Shown: piece after piece, positions 28,463-38,170 of the stretch
How the letters are laid out: each line of letters begins with the position of its first letter
How positions within the stretch are numbered: position 1 is the stretch's first letter
From: Stentor coeruleus
Taxonomy: Eukaryota > Ciliophora > Heterotrichea > Heterotrichida > Stentoridae
Direction of reading: 5' to 3'
DNA: 48,232 nt
Assembly (NCBI GenBank): GCA_001970955.1
Contig: MPUH01000523.1
Coordinates: forward strand, 1 to 48,232
Program-made: the position numbers and the translations under genes
The notes under the pieces: model-generated
Told to the model about the DNA's origin: nothing
What the model saw: only the letters and a program-made list of their open reading frames with translations
Databases searched by the model: none

Positions 28463-29151
28463 CTGTATTCCTAATCTAGCCTTTCTAACTAACATATGAT
28501 CTTAATATCATTTTTATTATTTTATAAATGCCTCAGCATTTTTCTTTAAAAATACATCTCCCAGACTAAATCAAACCACAAACTCCTCCTTAAATCTCCA
28601 CATGCATACTTTTAAAATAATAAATACCATAATTCTCTATTCAGGCTACATAAAAAAATTCATTTCTCATAAATCCATAATTATTCAACCTGCAAATTAT
28701 TCCTATTATAATCCCAAATTTTCCTATATAAATTCGTCATTCTTTGATATTTTCTCTCTATACTTCTTTTCATTTTACCAATTTTTTTATACTCTCAAAG
28801 CTAAAAAAGGAAAATTTCATAATACAAAATCAATAGGTGAACCTTATCATATACACTTTATTAATAACTTTATAATGCATGAAAAGATTTATACTAATTC
28901 TTTCTAGCTTGATTCTGAATAACTGTTCAAAAATTAAAAAATATAATGAAATTATTATAAGATAAGCACTTTGACTAAATGTGCATCATATTTAAATTAA
29001 TAACGATTAGATTTTATAATTTTATTAGTCATTTTGGTTTGTATTTCAGTATGATTTTCAAAAATGCTTAAACATTTAATTTACGTAGGAATTTCCTAAT
29101 AACTAAGTCAAGGATAAATGGTGACAATTTAATGGTAGTTATAATATATAA
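28463..29151. other. intergenic with one doubtful frame
   Basis: C-rich and G-poor from 28540 to 28800. A frame at 28602-28907 (101 codons, plus) is Ile/Tyr/Phe/Ser-rich with no motif; the composition matches the leader-type DNA before other genes, so I do not call it. TTATAATATATAA precedes the next start. Confidence 0.4.
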
Positions 29152-29616
29152 ATGCAAAAACTCCCTTCTGTAGACCAAATCAGCTTATCTGAGGATAACA
29201 TAGCCGAAAACATGCACAATTGTAACTTGTGTGACCTTAAGTTCACAAGCTCTACAGATCTGCAAAAGCACCTCAGTTGTTTAACAAACTCAGTAGAATC
29301 AGTGGCGCATGTCCGCGAAAGTGAACTTATATGCAGTATTTGTAACCTCGAATTCTCTACTTACCGAGGAATGAGGCAGCATTACGGGAAAATCCATTGC
29401 GGGGTTAAGAAAATTAAATGCAAATACTGCCATAAGCGCTTCAAGGACAATTACGCCGTAAAGTACCATAGAAAACAAGTACATGAAAAAAGTACACAAG
29501 TCCAATGCTATTTGTGTGGCAAAAACTTATACAATAAGTTTAGCTTCAAAAAGCATATTCCTCTGTGTTCTCAAAAGTTCTTTGACGGTAAAGTTTTAGA
29601 TAGTTTTAGTAAATAA
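29152..29616 (+). CDS. C2H2 zinc-finger protein, 154 aa
   Basis: Single exon. Four finger-like units: CNLCDLKFTSSTDLQKHLSC (last His replaced by Cys), CSICNLEFSTYRGMRQHYGK with the closing His two residues on, CKYCHKRFKDNYAVKYHRKQ closing with VH, and CYLCGKNLYNKFSFKKHIPL closing with Cys. Fingers 2 and 3 are canonical C2H2; 1 and 4 are C2HC variants. The linkers are irregular rather than TGEKP type. Probably nuclear, binding nucleic acid or protein; target unknown. Confidence 0.9.
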   Translation: MQKLPSVDQISLSEDNIAENMHNCNLCDLKFTSSTDLQKHLSCLTNSVESVAHVRESELICSICNLEFSTYRGMRQHYGKIHCGVKKIKCKYCHKRFKDNYAVKYHRKQVHEKSTQVQCYLCGKNLYNKFSFKKHIPLCSQKFFDGKVLDSFSK

Positions 29617-31561
29617 ATATAATAGTTTAGATTTTCTATGATTTTTTGGTTTTTTTTTATGAGAAGTATTAGTATTTTTGTAAAAATTATTAGGGGTTGT
29701 GTGAAATTTAATATTTGTGGATAAATTTTGAGTTTAGGTGCACTTAGATAAAATATGGGCTGGGTTTGGCATTGAGAAATTGGGTGTTTTTAGGCCATTT
29801 TATTGGGTTTTGAAAATAGCCATGAAAGACCTCGGAAAAGCTTTTAAGGTAATTTTATGCTAGCAGTTATTTAAAAAAGCTGTTTTTTGTTGATGAGAGA
29901 AGTTTCAGCCATGAGATGCTTGGGGAAAAAATAATTTTTTGATGTGTAGGAAGTATGTTGTTGTGATTGATAGCAATTCTGGTGAGGGTAGATGATACAT
30001 TTTTTCTAGGTCATGAATGTGCCTTAAGAATTTTCCTAGGTTGGATTAGAGAGATTTTAGTAAAAAATTATGTGATTTTTGCCTTGTAAAGACGATTTAT
30101 TTTAGAAAAATAAGAAATTATCATTCCAGAAAAAACTTATCCTAGTTCATTGCATAATTCTCGCCAAAATATTTATTTCACAGCAATCATTACACTTTTA
30201 AAGTAATTATCTGAAACTTTTGATTAAAGGCTTGTATTTTTATCAAAAAGTAATTAATTAACAGTATGAATACCCAATTATCTAGTTAGCAACTCTAAAG
30301 AACTCATAGCATAATGGTTTTAACTTTAAAAATTTAAACAAAAGTTTTTAGTTTGAATCATCGAAAAGCATCAAAAACCATTTTCAGATGCTTTAAAACC
30401 TAGGATTTTTGATATTTAATATAAACGAAGTCTCCCTAAAAACTGGAAATTATAATAATTTTTATTATCAGATGCACTTAGATGTGTCTATGCGTTAAAT
30501 AGGGTAAAAAATGCAATATATTTTATCATATGTCTAATAAATAATATAAAGGTAAGATTCTTTATATTATTCAAATGAATATAACTTTGCAGAATAAGAA
30601 TTAAAGACTTTCAAACTTTTGATCTGCTTATTTTTATTATTTTCAATATAATTGCTGATAGCAAAGCTTAAGGGAAAGACTTTAACCTTATATCAAAAGT
30701 TATAAATAATAAAATACATATTTAGTTATAAAATTTAAAGTAAAAAATGCGCTTTTTTTCGTATTTTTTTTCGGAGTAGTTTTGAATTTTTTGTAATTTT
30801 AACATCTTTAGATAATGCTAAATAATTTTCTCGACGCATTAGCCCTGAAAAAAAGTATTTTTTTTTGAATTTTTCATTTTATAAACAATATCTAAATCTT
30901 ACAAGTATGCTAGAAAATATTTTCGAGCTGAAAGCATATATAAAATCTGTTCGATTTCTTTATGGTCTAGCCTATTGCACATTATATTATATAATTTTGA
31001 TAGCATTTTCGCAACTCTTTAAACTAATCAATTTATCTAATGATTTCTAACATTTATTGAAAATAACTTATAATATTTTTCAACTTATCTATTTCTGGTC
31101 AAGCTTTTAATTAGTTTTCATTATGTAAAACTATTATTAAATATATATAAGTCGAAATACAATAATTATTAAGTTGTAAACATATGATATATTTCATATT
31201 CTTATAAAAATATTTATTAATTATCTCTTATCACTAGCACCTTTAAAAATTTCTTCCTGTTTTTGCTATGTATTTATATAAGATATTATTAAATAAGTAG
31301 TTGATTATAATTAACTTGATAAATCCATATAAATCATTTTTTTTCAATCTATTTTCCTTACTTAAATAATTATCTATTATGCAATTTTTCTTATAGTAAA
31401 ATCCCTATTCATCTAAAATTTTCAATATTCTCCCTCACCCTTAATCTAATAATTTACCTACTTTTTCTTTTATCAATACTAAAATCTTTTTTTTAACCTT
31501 AAAAGAAATCTGATACTATCAAATCCTTATAATACCCATATAATTAATTATTCTTAATTTC
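29617..31561. other. 1.9-kb gene-free stretch
   Basis: G-rich on the plus strand for 400 bp after the zinc-finger gene, then AT-rich. A 61-codon frame at 30865-31050 has no motif. Reading stops as amino acids gives protein-like text in more than one frame here, so I treat it as uninformative. C-rich plus strand from about 31380 is the G-rich 3' flank of the minus-strand kinase. Confidence 0.45.
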
Positions 31562-33052
31562 TCAAAAAACACAGCAGCTCTGATCATTCGGCTTGCTTTT
31601 CATTAGTTCATTAAACTCATCACGTGCGGTTAATACTTTTTGTTTGTTTAAAAATTCAGGAAATTTTTCTTTGGGTGTTAAGCACTCTTCAACAGAATTA
31701 ATAATAGTAGTTAAACATGGGGATAAATTAATAATTGGTAATATTACAGTAGGGGATCTTATTGTAGGTTTTTTTTTAGTGATTTTTTCATGTTTTTCAA
31801 TGATATCAATGTTGTCATAGGTTTTAACTCTTTTGCTTTCAAGTTTTTTGTATTTTTTTTTGTGCTTTTTAGAGGTATCTTCGACTACTTTTTCAGTTTT
31901 GTCTTGGATCTCGCATTCAGGTTCTTTTTCTTCATTTATAGCATTGCTGGGAATGTTTTCCATAGAAAATCCATTGTGAACAAGAGACTCAACTACTTTA
32001 TTTGTCTTTTTTTTTTTATTTGATAGAGCCCCAGCAATAGCTTCACTAGTCTCTAAGCTTTGGCTTTTTTTCCTCATGAGCTTGATATTGATTCTTGTAT
32101 TCCTTCTCTTAGACACAAACTCTGCCTCATCATTTTTTATGTGAAGGAAAGTTCTTCCCCCTTCATTCACCACAAAGCTCCTAATATTATTAAACCAATC
32201 AGGATGCAAAAACCACTCAAAATTTAAATAATTTTTCTGCAAAGGTGTAAACTTAGCCAAAAGACCCTTCATATACGCATAATTTGGTGCTTGCTCATAT
32301 AACAGCCTTCTTGTGTATTTAAATAATGTCTCAAACTCTGCTGGGATATCTCTAAATAGACTATCTCTATCAATATTAACTTTTTGGTTTAAAACAATTT
32401 TCCACTTCTTAAAACCTTGTATCCCTGGATCTGGTTTCCAAGGTAATTCTCCTTTCAATAAATATAACAGCGAGTAGCATAAAGACTCAAGATCATCCCG
32501 ACGGCTTTGTTTAAATCCCATATGGTTGTTTATAGATGCAAACGTAACGCTGCCTCTGAACCTACATCGAGTTTTAAAAGCTTTGTGTATAGCTTTATCT
32601 TTGTAAAAACCTGCCATGCCATAGTCAACAAGATATAAATGCGTTTTGTCATTAGATAGTAAAAACTGAGATGGTTTGATGTCTCTGTGTACTATATCAG
32701 CATTGTGCATGATTTCGATTCTATTTATGATTTCTATACCGATTGCTGAAATCGACTGAAGGCTCATAAGATTTTGTTCGTCTTTGTAGTCGAGGTTTTT
32801 TCCTAAGAGCTCCATAACCATGAAATCGAAATCTTCTAGAATCCCATATTCGTAAACTCGCATAAAACCTTTGAGTTGGCTTAGTATGCGTAAAATTTTG
32901 TGTTCCTTTTTAAGACTTTTCCGATCTGAGCTTACTTTAATCGCGTAGTTCTTGAAGGTTTTGGCCTCGCGGCCAATATACACCTGGCCAAACCCACCAC
33001 GGCCGAGTGTTCCAAATATTGTGTAAGGACCGATTTTTTTCGGAAACTCCAT
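31562..33052 (-). CDS. casein kinase 1 family protein kinase with C-terminal CaaX-like motif, 496 aa
   Basis: CK1-type kinase domain at 5-285: glycine loop GRGGFG 17-22, Lys39, HRDIKPSQFLL from 122, Asp143 in DYG (Tyr where most have Phe), and CK1 features such as the SRRDDLESLCYSLLYLLKG segment and LPW. A long basic, Ser/Lys-rich tail follows, and the protein ends DQSCCVF, so the last four residues CCVF form a possible CaaX prenylation box with an extra Cys for palmitoylation. Fungal Yck1/2 and animal CK1-gamma are membrane-anchored by C-terminal lipids, so membrane location is likely. Targets unknown. GTATACAATTAA precedes the ATG. Confidence 0.94.
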   Translation of the reverse strand: MEFPKKIGPYTIFGTLGRGGFGQVYIGREAKTFKNYAIKVSSDRKSLKKEHKILRILSQLKGFMRVYEYGILEDFDFMVMELLGKNLDYKDEQNLMSLQSISAIGIEIINRIEIMHNADIVHRDIKPSQFLLSNDKTHLYLVDYGMAGFYKDKAIHKAFKTRCRFRGSVTFASINNHMGFKQSRRDDLESLCYSLLYLLKGELPWKPDPGIQGFKKWKIVLNQKVNIDRDSLFRDIPAEFETLFKYTRRLLYEQAPNYAYMKGLLAKFTPLQKNYLNFEWFLHPDWFNNIRSFVVNEGGRTFLHIKNDEAEFVSKRRNTRINIKLMRKKSQSLETSEAIAGALSNKKKKTNKVVESLVHNGFSMENIPSNAINEEKEPECEIQDKTEKVVEDTSKKHKKKYKKLESKRVKTYDNIDIIEKHEKITKKKPTIRSPTVILPIINLSPCLTTIINSVEECLTPKEKFPEFLNKQKVLTARDEFNELMKSKPNDQSCCVF

Positions 33053-34226
33053 TTAATTGTATACTTTTATGGTTATAAATTCGACTTCATATACAAAACT
33101 TATTATTTTGATATGATCTTAAAGATATCAAAGAAAATTATCGAAAACTCACATAATAGAGATTTGAATGCTAGAGTTTGATTCCATAAACGGACAAATT
33201 TTAATGTGCGAGCTTTAGATAATTTATTTATTTATATTAGTGAACAAATATTTTTTAAGTTAATTCAAAACATTCAAATATTAAATGATGCAAATTCTGA
33301 AACTAGCTTCTGATTAGTAATATTTATTATTGAAAAGTTTTAAATTAAATTCATTATAAAATATTTTCAACTTAAATTATGCATTACAAATTATTTTTCG
33401 TAATTATATTATCTTGAAAATGATAAAATTGTCAAAAAGTGATTAAATACTTTTAAGTCCATCTTTCTTCTCCTAAAAATACGTTAATCTTATATTTTCG
33501 TAATATTATATCTTAAATAATTGTATCTTTCCATAAATCTAAACACTTCACATTACTTATAACTTCCAATCATATAAGCTTATAATCTCTCATATAATCG
33601 TTAAGTTTAGCACCAAAAGCAAATATCCATAATAGGTTATTAGGCTAAAAACAATAAACTTAACCTTAAAATTTATATTAATTTTTCTTAACATCAAACT
33701 TCATTCAATAATTTCCTACGCCTATGAAATTAATTCAACAATATAAAACTAAGCTTAATCAAGCTTGAATTAACAGAAAACTTAATTTTCAGTGTTCTAC
33801 CCTAGCACATTTTATTTTTTTCAAATCATAATCTCTTGGCCCTGAATTTTAATGTAAAATTGCTAAAGATTCTTTTATAAACTATAATACCTCATTCTAG
33901 TCTCAATGGCAACTAATCCATTTTTGGATACTTTTAAGTCTATATGATCTTCACTAGAATTAGGCTTATCTATAATAAGAATATATTAATTAATATTTTT
34001 CACTGCATCCATATCTGAATTAAACTGATTGTTGGTCACTCGAGAGTTTCTTCAGAATATTGTAACTCTTTTAGGAGTACTTAGAGTTTCCGTATATGAT
34101 TTTTTTTTATTTATACATAAAAAATAATGATTTTTCATAGATTTGCATTGAAATCAGCTTCATGAAACATTTTTAGTTGCTTTTCCAAATTTATACTTAA
34201 AATAATAATTTCCTAATTAATGCAAA
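33053..34226. other. intergenic, no gene seen
   Basis: 1.2 kb AT-rich, C-leaning on the plus strand from 33450. A short protein-like run near 33165-33230 is broken by TAG/TAA; not called. Confidence 0.45.
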
Positions 34227-35753
34227 TTAATCATCAACATCATGCTTAAAGCTTATCCTCAAAGTTCCATCCTTATAAACCTTTTTCCTGCTTCTATAAT
34301 CATAATCACTAGGTATTTTAAACTCCAAATAAAATTTTCCAAATGACCTCATAAACTCCTGCGACTCTCCATCAAAATCTTTCTCCCTTACCCCTTCTAC
34401 AATCAGCACATTCTTAGTCCTTCTAACAATCAAATTTTCTTCAGCGATTCCAGGTGTATCAATAATTATCAAATACTCTTCAGGTGACCTAACAATATCA
34501 AAAGCAGGTTCAAAAGAATTTGGGGTCGTGTCTAAATGGTTTTCTTTAAAATAAGGACTATGCAGATAATACTTATTTTCTCTTTTAATAACACTAAGCT
34601 TATTCGAATCTAACAACTGATCCTGAGCCACATGAATCTCCTTAATACTATCAGACCTCACAATACCAGGATTCTGTTTTTCCTTTAAATTTTCATTCAG
34701 TATTTTAAATAGTTCTCTAAATATATTCTTCTGCGTATGATTCGCACAAAATGCAGTCACCCACTGCCTCAATAAACCAATTGTATCTATATTAACCTGT
34801 TTTCCAAAAGGTAGCAAATCACTTATCAGCATAACATGCCTTGTAAACTCTGTTTTCAACCATTTTATCTGAGCTCTTCCATCTACTGTTGTCGTTATAA
34901 CATGTGCTTTATTTTTCATATCATACAAATTCGTCACTTGTTTTTCCCAAGCTTTTTCAGCCATCTGCTCAGTATACACATCTTTCAAATTATGCACAAC
35001 AATTAATTCTTTATGGATTTTTTTCTTATTCCCTTTCAATTGCTTTTCTAGTTTCTCTAATAATTCTTGATCTAAAGTTGTAAAATCATTAACGACAAAT
35101 ATGAAAAAATCACTTAGCAAAAAGACAAGGTCTCGAATTCGCTTTTCTGTTTCTTTTTTTTCTGAGATCTTTTCGTTATATTTTATTGGGCCATGTGTCC
35201 CTGCTGTGTCGATTATTATAATATCAGTTGTGTCACTGACATAGGTAGATTTGAATGATATGCCTTTGGTTTCGACTTTTTTGGAAGATGGGAAATTCGC
35301 ATTACAAAGTTTGTTTAAAAGGAAGGTTTTACCTTTGTCATAAGCTCCAGTGACAGTTAGAAAAGCTAGAGAATTGCCTATGCTTTCAAAACAGTCTTCG
35401 TAGTTTTCGTTAATTATAAGATTTGGGTTAGGGAAATCCAACTCCCAACCTCCACCTGCAAGATCTTTGAAGGATTTTATGTCAATTACACAGTCATATT
35501 TGCCTGAATCACTGTTTTCTTCATCAAGGTTTGTGATTTCAGATGAGAATTTGCTGTTTAGTAACCCGTTGGTTTCGGCGAGAACTTTTTTCAGTTCGCG
35601 ATGCTCGGCTTGGAGCTTTTGGGCATAGACTTGCAAGCATTGCTGGCCTTGCTCTGAGTTTAGGATTTCGAGTTTTATTTGAGTGAGCTCTTTTTGTAGG
35701 GATTCAGTTGATTTGCCATCGTCTGTTTCGATGAAAAGGTGTTTTGGGTCCAT
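34227..35753 (-). CDS. GBP-like GTPase fused to a C-terminal Hsp20/alpha-crystallin domain, 508 aa
   Basis: Residues about 15-65 are a coiled coil. A dynamin-superfamily GTPase of guanylate-binding-protein/atlastin type follows, about 85-340: P-loop GAYDKGKT 136-143, G2 TKGI 162-165, G3 DTAG 182-185, G4-like NLKD 255-258. After a linker, residues about 422-505 match an alpha-crystallin domain: EEYLIIIDTPGIAEENLIV, NVLIVEGVRE, FGKFYLEFKIP, and YKDGTLRISFK, the family's final G-x-L motif. Both parts are in one uninterrupted frame without need of an intron. The GTPase could remodel membranes or assemble, with the sHSP domain mediating oligomerisation or client binding; that is inference. No membrane anchor is visible. 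Confidence 0.92.
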   Translation of the reverse strand: MDPKHLFIETDDGKSTESLQKELTQIKLEILNSEQGQQCLQVYAQKLQAEHRELKKVLAETNGLLNSKFSSEITNLDEENSDSGKYDCVIDIKSFKDLAGGGWELDFPNPNLIINENYEDCFESIGNSLAFLTVTGAYDKGKTFLLNKLCNANFPSSKKVETKGISFKSTYVSDTTDIIIIDTAGTHGPIKYNEKISEKKETEKRIRDLVFLLSDFFIFVVNDFTTLDQELLEKLEKQLKGNKKKIHKELIVVHNLKDVYTEQMAEKAWEKQVTNLYDMKNKAHVITTTVDGRAQIKWLKTEFTRHVMLISDLLPFGKQVNIDTIGLLRQWVTAFCANHTQKNIFRELFKILNENLKEKQNPGIVRSDSIKEIHVAQDQLLDSNKLSVIKRENKYYLHSPYFKENHLDTTPNSFEPAFDIVRSPEEYLIIIDTPGIAEENLIVRRTKNVLIVEGVREKDFDGESQEFMRSFGKFYLEFKIPSDYDYRSRKKVYKDGTLRISFKHDVDD

Positions 35754-36709
35754 GAAATATTGTATTATTTAAGAAATGATATTATTTGATTAGAAAAATT
35801 GTGCTGATGGTTGAAGGAATTTAACGTTTATAGTAAATTAATGCTTAATATTTAATTACCTTAGAGTGATTCTGTTAATTTGTTAGTGATTTATAAGTAA
35901 TTATTAGTTTATGCTGCTTTCAGTATACTTTAAGTTATATCACTGTCAAATTTTCAGCATTAAAAAAACTGATCGTCGAATCATTTATTCTAGTGATGAG
36001 GTTTAATAGTGACTATTGAGTTTTTGCAAAAAATTAAAAGTTTTAAGTATGATTTAATAATTCAATTCAGTTTATAATAGTGCCAACATTATATACAATT
36101 TTAATTTTTAATAATTTTGGTAAAGTTGTTTGAATTTGTGATAAGTTATTATTTTAACTTGATATTATTAGTTCTGATTTATTGAGATTAAAACTTTTAA
36201 ACTATAAACTCTATATTAGATATTCATGGTCTAAATTTTTAGTGCATTAGCTAGCACTGTNTGAGATTAAAACTTTTAAACTATAAACTCTATATTAGAT
36301 ATTCATGGTCTAAATTTTTAGTGCATTAGCTAGCACTGTTATCTTAATTCAATTTTCACAACTTTCTTATTAACCAATCACTGTAATCATTTTTTTTCAG
36401 TTAATTATATATACACATTTTCTTAATCTTAAAATATCAACTTAATATAACTTCTTAATACTCAATCGCAAGCATTTAATACAATAATTACCAAAAAAAG
36501 CAAACTAAAATCAACCATAACCAATTCTTTACTACATCTACCCAAGCAATCAAATTTCTAAACTAAAACCTCATATCCACAAGCATAATAACACTTACAT
36601 CAAACTTTCTAATCCACTATCTATCAGACTTATTAGCACAATATTTTTTCTAATCTAAAAACTCCTAAATCTCCAAAATCTTCATATCACAGCTTTTATT
36701 AAAAACATC
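35754..36709. other. intergenic with an assembly join
   Basis: About 950 bp. No gene seen. Holds the duplication around the N at 36261; C-rich on the plus strand from 36350 (the G-rich 3' flank of the minus-strand gene at 36710). Confidence 0.5.
36183..36339. repeat. 78-nt duplication flanking a single N (assembly join)
   Basis: 36183-36260 is identical to 36262-36339, with N at 36261. Confidence 0.94.
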
Positions 36710-37132
36710 TTAACTTCTTTTAATTTTTTTCAATATATAAATTTCTTGTTCATGCCTCAAGTTAATATCAGCTAGAATTTCCTCATGATGCTTGGCCATA
36801 TTATTTTTTTCCTGCTCTGACTCTTGAAGCAAGCCCTGATAGTTCTGTATTTCCTTAACAAGCTTATTTTTCTCCTGATCTTTATTATAAATTTCCTTAT
36901 TAAGCCTGACAATTTCCTTATCCCTCGCACCTATTTCATGTCTTAAAGCAGTCATATTTTTAGCAAGCAATTCTTCGCTTGATTTGATTTTTTCAGCTAA
37001 TTCCTGATTAGTTTTCCTTAAACTCCAAATCATAGAGTCTTTTTCATCTATTTCAGGGATTTTCGAGACTTCTAGCCAGCTTTGGACATCTCGGCGAATA
37101 TTTGAAAGTTTAATCAAAGGTGACTCTTTCAT
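36710..37132 (-). CDS. small coiled-coil protein, 140 aa, in frame with the gene upstream
   Basis: The ATG at 37132 lies 15 nt after the TAA of the gene at 37148-38131 and in the same frame. Nearly all of it is a coiled coil (SLRKTNQELAEKIKSSEELL, ARDKEIVRLNKEIYNKDQEK). It could be a separate gene, but 15 nt leaves no room for a 3' UTR and promoter, so either the two share a transcript, the TAA is read through, or the TAA is a sequence error (CAA would fuse them to about 473 aa). The intervening bases contain no 15-nt GT-AG intron covering the stop. Confidence 0.7.
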   Translation of the reverse strand: MKESPLIKLSNIRRDVQSWLEVSKIPEIDEKDSMIWSLRKTNQELAEKIKSSEELLAKNMTALRHEIGARDKEIVRLNKEIYNKDQEKNKLVKEIQNYQGLLQESEQEKNNMAKHHEEILADINLRHEQEIYILKKIKRS

Positions 37133-37147
37133 TATTAAAAGATTACA

Positions 37148-38131
37148 TTAGCTATTTTTTAAAGGGATTCCGTGCTTAGAACAGTATTTTGTTGAATATC
37201 CTTTGGAAAGGAGGTGATCACAAACGCTACAATGGCCATAACGCTTTGGGGTTACTGGGGATTTAGATTTTGCTGAAAAGTCGCGCGGGGTTAGGGTTTT
37301 GCTTTTACTTCTGGACATTGAATAATGGGATTTTTTTATTTTTTTAGCTGATTTTCTTTGTTTTTGAGGGGTGCGGGATTGACTTTTTACTGGGATTTTG
37401 ATCACGGCGCTGATTTCTGCTATTTGTTTATCGCTTAGTTGCCGTCTTCCTCTTTCATTTGGTAGTAGTGGAGAAATATCGCGATATGCAACATTTGTTA
37501 CTTTAGTTTTTTTTTTAGATGTTTTAGCTGATTTTAACCGAAGTCTTAGCATGTTGTTTTGTTTTCTTAGTACTTCGATTTCAGTTAGAAGCTTTTCTTG
37601 GTCAAGAAGGGATTTTCGGAATGTCCCAGAGTCTTTTGCCTCGTTTACAGAGCTTGATTCTGCAAATTTTAATGATTTCATAGGACTTTCTTTCTCTGTA
37701 GTCATTCCTGTAAACATGATAGCAGGCTGTAAGTTTTCAATTGAAAGACTCTCTTTTTTATCTTCTAGTCTTCCGGTTTCAATAAGATTTTCAGTTAGAG
37801 AAGATTTTAAAGAATTTTTTGTATATGTTCCAGCTTTACTCTGCCCTCCACTACCAAATTTAAAAGAACTCTCTAAAAAGTCCTCCAATTTCTCATCCTC
37901 ATCAAACTTCTCAAATTTACAAAGCAAATCAAACTCCTCACTTCTCAAACTTTCAATTTTATCAACAAACTTCGAACTACTATTAAAACTCGGTATTCTC
38001 AAAGCATTTTTCTTTAATGTCGGCGCTTCAATAAGTATATCATCTTGTATATCTTTTAAAGCTCCCCTTAGTTTTTTAATCTCATCTCTAAGTTTCTGAC
38101 TTTCTAGTTGTCTCTCAACTTTTGAAGCCAT
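37148..38131 (-). CDS. coiled-coil protein with small C-terminal Cys/His cluster, 327 aa
   Basis: Starts MASKVERQLESQKLRDEIKK, a coiled coil at about 3-35; a second, ESSSVNEAKD...LLTEIEVLRKQNNMLRLRLK, lies at about 180-205. The rest is Ser/Lys/Arg-rich and basic, with SP sites. The end, HCSVCDHLLSKGYSTKYCSK followed by HG, has a C-x2-C-x11-C-x2-H arrangement that could bind zinc. No family recognised. The start is 39 bp from the divergent MRH gene at 38171; GTATATTAA precedes the ATG. See the neighbouring entry for possible readthrough. Confidence 0.8.
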   Translation of the reverse strand: MASKVERQLESQKLRDEIKKLRGALKDIQDDILIEAPTLKKNALRIPSFNSSSKFVDKIESLRSEEFDLLCKFEKFDEDEKLEDFLESSFKFGSGGQSKAGTYTKNSLKSSLTENLIETGRLEDKKESLSIENLQPAIMFTGMTTEKESPMKSLKFAESSSVNEAKDSGTFRKSLLDQEKLLTEIEVLRKQNNMLRLRLKSAKTSKKKTKVTNVAYRDISPLLPNERGRRQLSDKQIAEISAVIKIPVKSQSRTPQKQRKSAKKIKKSHYSMSRSKSKTLTPRDFSAKSKSPVTPKRYGHCSVCDHLLSKGYSTKYCSKHGIPLKNS

Positions 38132-38170
38132 TTAATATACGCAATATCGTAAATGTGATAATAATAAAAA
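38132..38170. promoter_or_regulatory. 39-bp divergent promoter region
   Basis: All the DNA between two start codons pointing away from each other. It contains TATATTAA next to the minus-strand start and ATAATAATAAAAA next to the plus-strand one. Promoters must overlap the genes or be extremely short. Confidence 0.6.

Noticed and set aside
28602-28907. 101-codon plus-strand frame
   Set aside because: Low-complexity Ile/Tyr/Phe/Ser composition, no motif, and composition like the C-rich spacer around it.
30290-30372. tRNA-like stretch (TAGCATAATGG resembling an A box, AGTTTGAATCA resembling a B box)
   Set aside because: The D, T and acceptor stems do not pair when laid out, and the B box has several mismatches.
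30475-31180. Long protein-like reading if TAA/TAG/TGA are treated as amino acids
   Set aside because: Two different frames over the same bases read equally well, so the appearance is uninformative; used as my negative control.
37398-38099. 233-codon plus-strand frame rich in Ser/Phe/Leu
   Set aside because: Antisense shadow of the coiled-coil gene at 37148-38131; no motif.
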